Origin: a virus
Virus record (IMG/VR): IMGVR_UViG_3300027971_002024
Coordinates: 1-40,096 of that record
DNA length: 40,096 nucleotides
Reading direction: 5' to 3' (one strand)
In this document: one piece after another, positions 39,985 to 40,096 of the stretch
Position numbering within the stretch: position 1 is the stretch's first letter
Layout: each line of letters starts with the position of its first letter
Notes under the pieces: generated by a model
Seen by the model: only the letters and a program-made list of their open reading frames with translations
What the model was told of the DNA's origin: nothing
Database searches by the model: none
Position numbers and translations under genes: made by a program

Positions 39985-40070
39985 AAAAATCAAAAGTCGA
40001 TGAAAAATTACGCCCCGCTTTAATTGGGAAAATCAAAAGTCGATGAAAATTATGCCGCCCGTATAATTGG
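39985..40070 (+). promoter_or_regulatory. Two tandem 43-base promoter-like repeats
   Basis: The sequence ATCAAAAGTCGATGAAAA recurs with a 43-base period (39989 and 40032). Each copy ends in a -10-like box, TTTAAT (40019-40024) and TATAAT (40062-40067), followed by TGGGA. TCGATG lies 16 bases upstream of each box. They probably drive plus-strand genes just beyond the window. The rest of 39907-40096 holds no gene I can support. Confidence 0.6.
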
Positions 40071-40096
40071 GATACCCCGGCCCCGACTTGCCTAGC

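Noticed and set aside
39985-40070. CRISPR array from the two direct repeats
   Set aside because: Only two adjacent copies with no unique spacers between them; the period equals the repeat itself.

Overview
The window is a 40 kb piece of a tailed double-stranded DNA phage (Caudoviricetes) with a lambda-like siphovirus tail. The tail genes run in lambda order: major tail protein, G/GT frameshift pair, tape measure, then M-, L-, K-, I- and J-like proteins. The head genes belong to the lineage with a DUF1073 portal, MuF-like protein, DUF2213 protease, cement protein, DUF2184-like capsid and DUF4054 adaptor. No DNA polymerase, primase, helicase, integrase, holin or endolysin was recognised. The left-most gene runs off the edge, so this is only part of the genome. 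The host is not shown directly. The compact class I ribonucleotide reductase pair resembles the type I associate with cyanobacterial sipho- and podoviruses, so an aquatic cyanobacterial host is a guess, not a result.

Layout. 1-9513 (minus): two paralogous fibre-like proteins, small tip-associated proteins, and J-, I-, K- and L-like tail-tip genes. 9497-17725 (minus): M-like protein, a 1715-residue tape measure with an embedded NlpC/P60-like domain, the frameshifting tail chaperones, completion proteins and the major tail protein. 17766-21586 (minus): connectors, major capsid, cement protein and a protease-scaffold. 21609-21944 (plus): a small XRE repressor with a palindromic operator over its -10 box. 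21941-22859 (minus): three small genes, two of them apparently joined by a -1 frameshift. 22903-23445 (plus): an HNH endonuclease. 23474-28570 (minus): six genes for sugar transfer and methylation, inserted into the head operon. 28609-31105 (minus): MuF-like protein and portal. 31122-33626 (plus): a divergent operon with a PD-(D/E)XK-like protein, large terminase and small ORFs. 33687-34980: a tRNA, a small protein, a phosphoesterase, a minimal tRNA-like element and a new candidate structured RNA. 34984-38896 (minus): ribonucleotide reductase and small early-type genes. 38898-40096: an inverted-repeat-rich intergenic region, a second HNH gene and tandem promoter-like repeats pointing out of the window.

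The best candidates for something undescribed are these. (1) A roughly 370-nt RNA on the minus strand at 34611-34980: at least six helices pair fully only in the minus-strand transcript because they use G-U pairs, and it lies directly upstream of a tRNA-like element. (2) A second lambda-type slippery heptamer (GGGAAAG) that would fuse a DUF6496-like protein to a conserved phage domain in the -1 frame. (3) Terminator-like hairpins whose 3' arm (GGAGGCT) also supplies the Shine-Dalgarno sequence of the next gene, seen twice. All calls come from reading the sequence alone; no database search was run.
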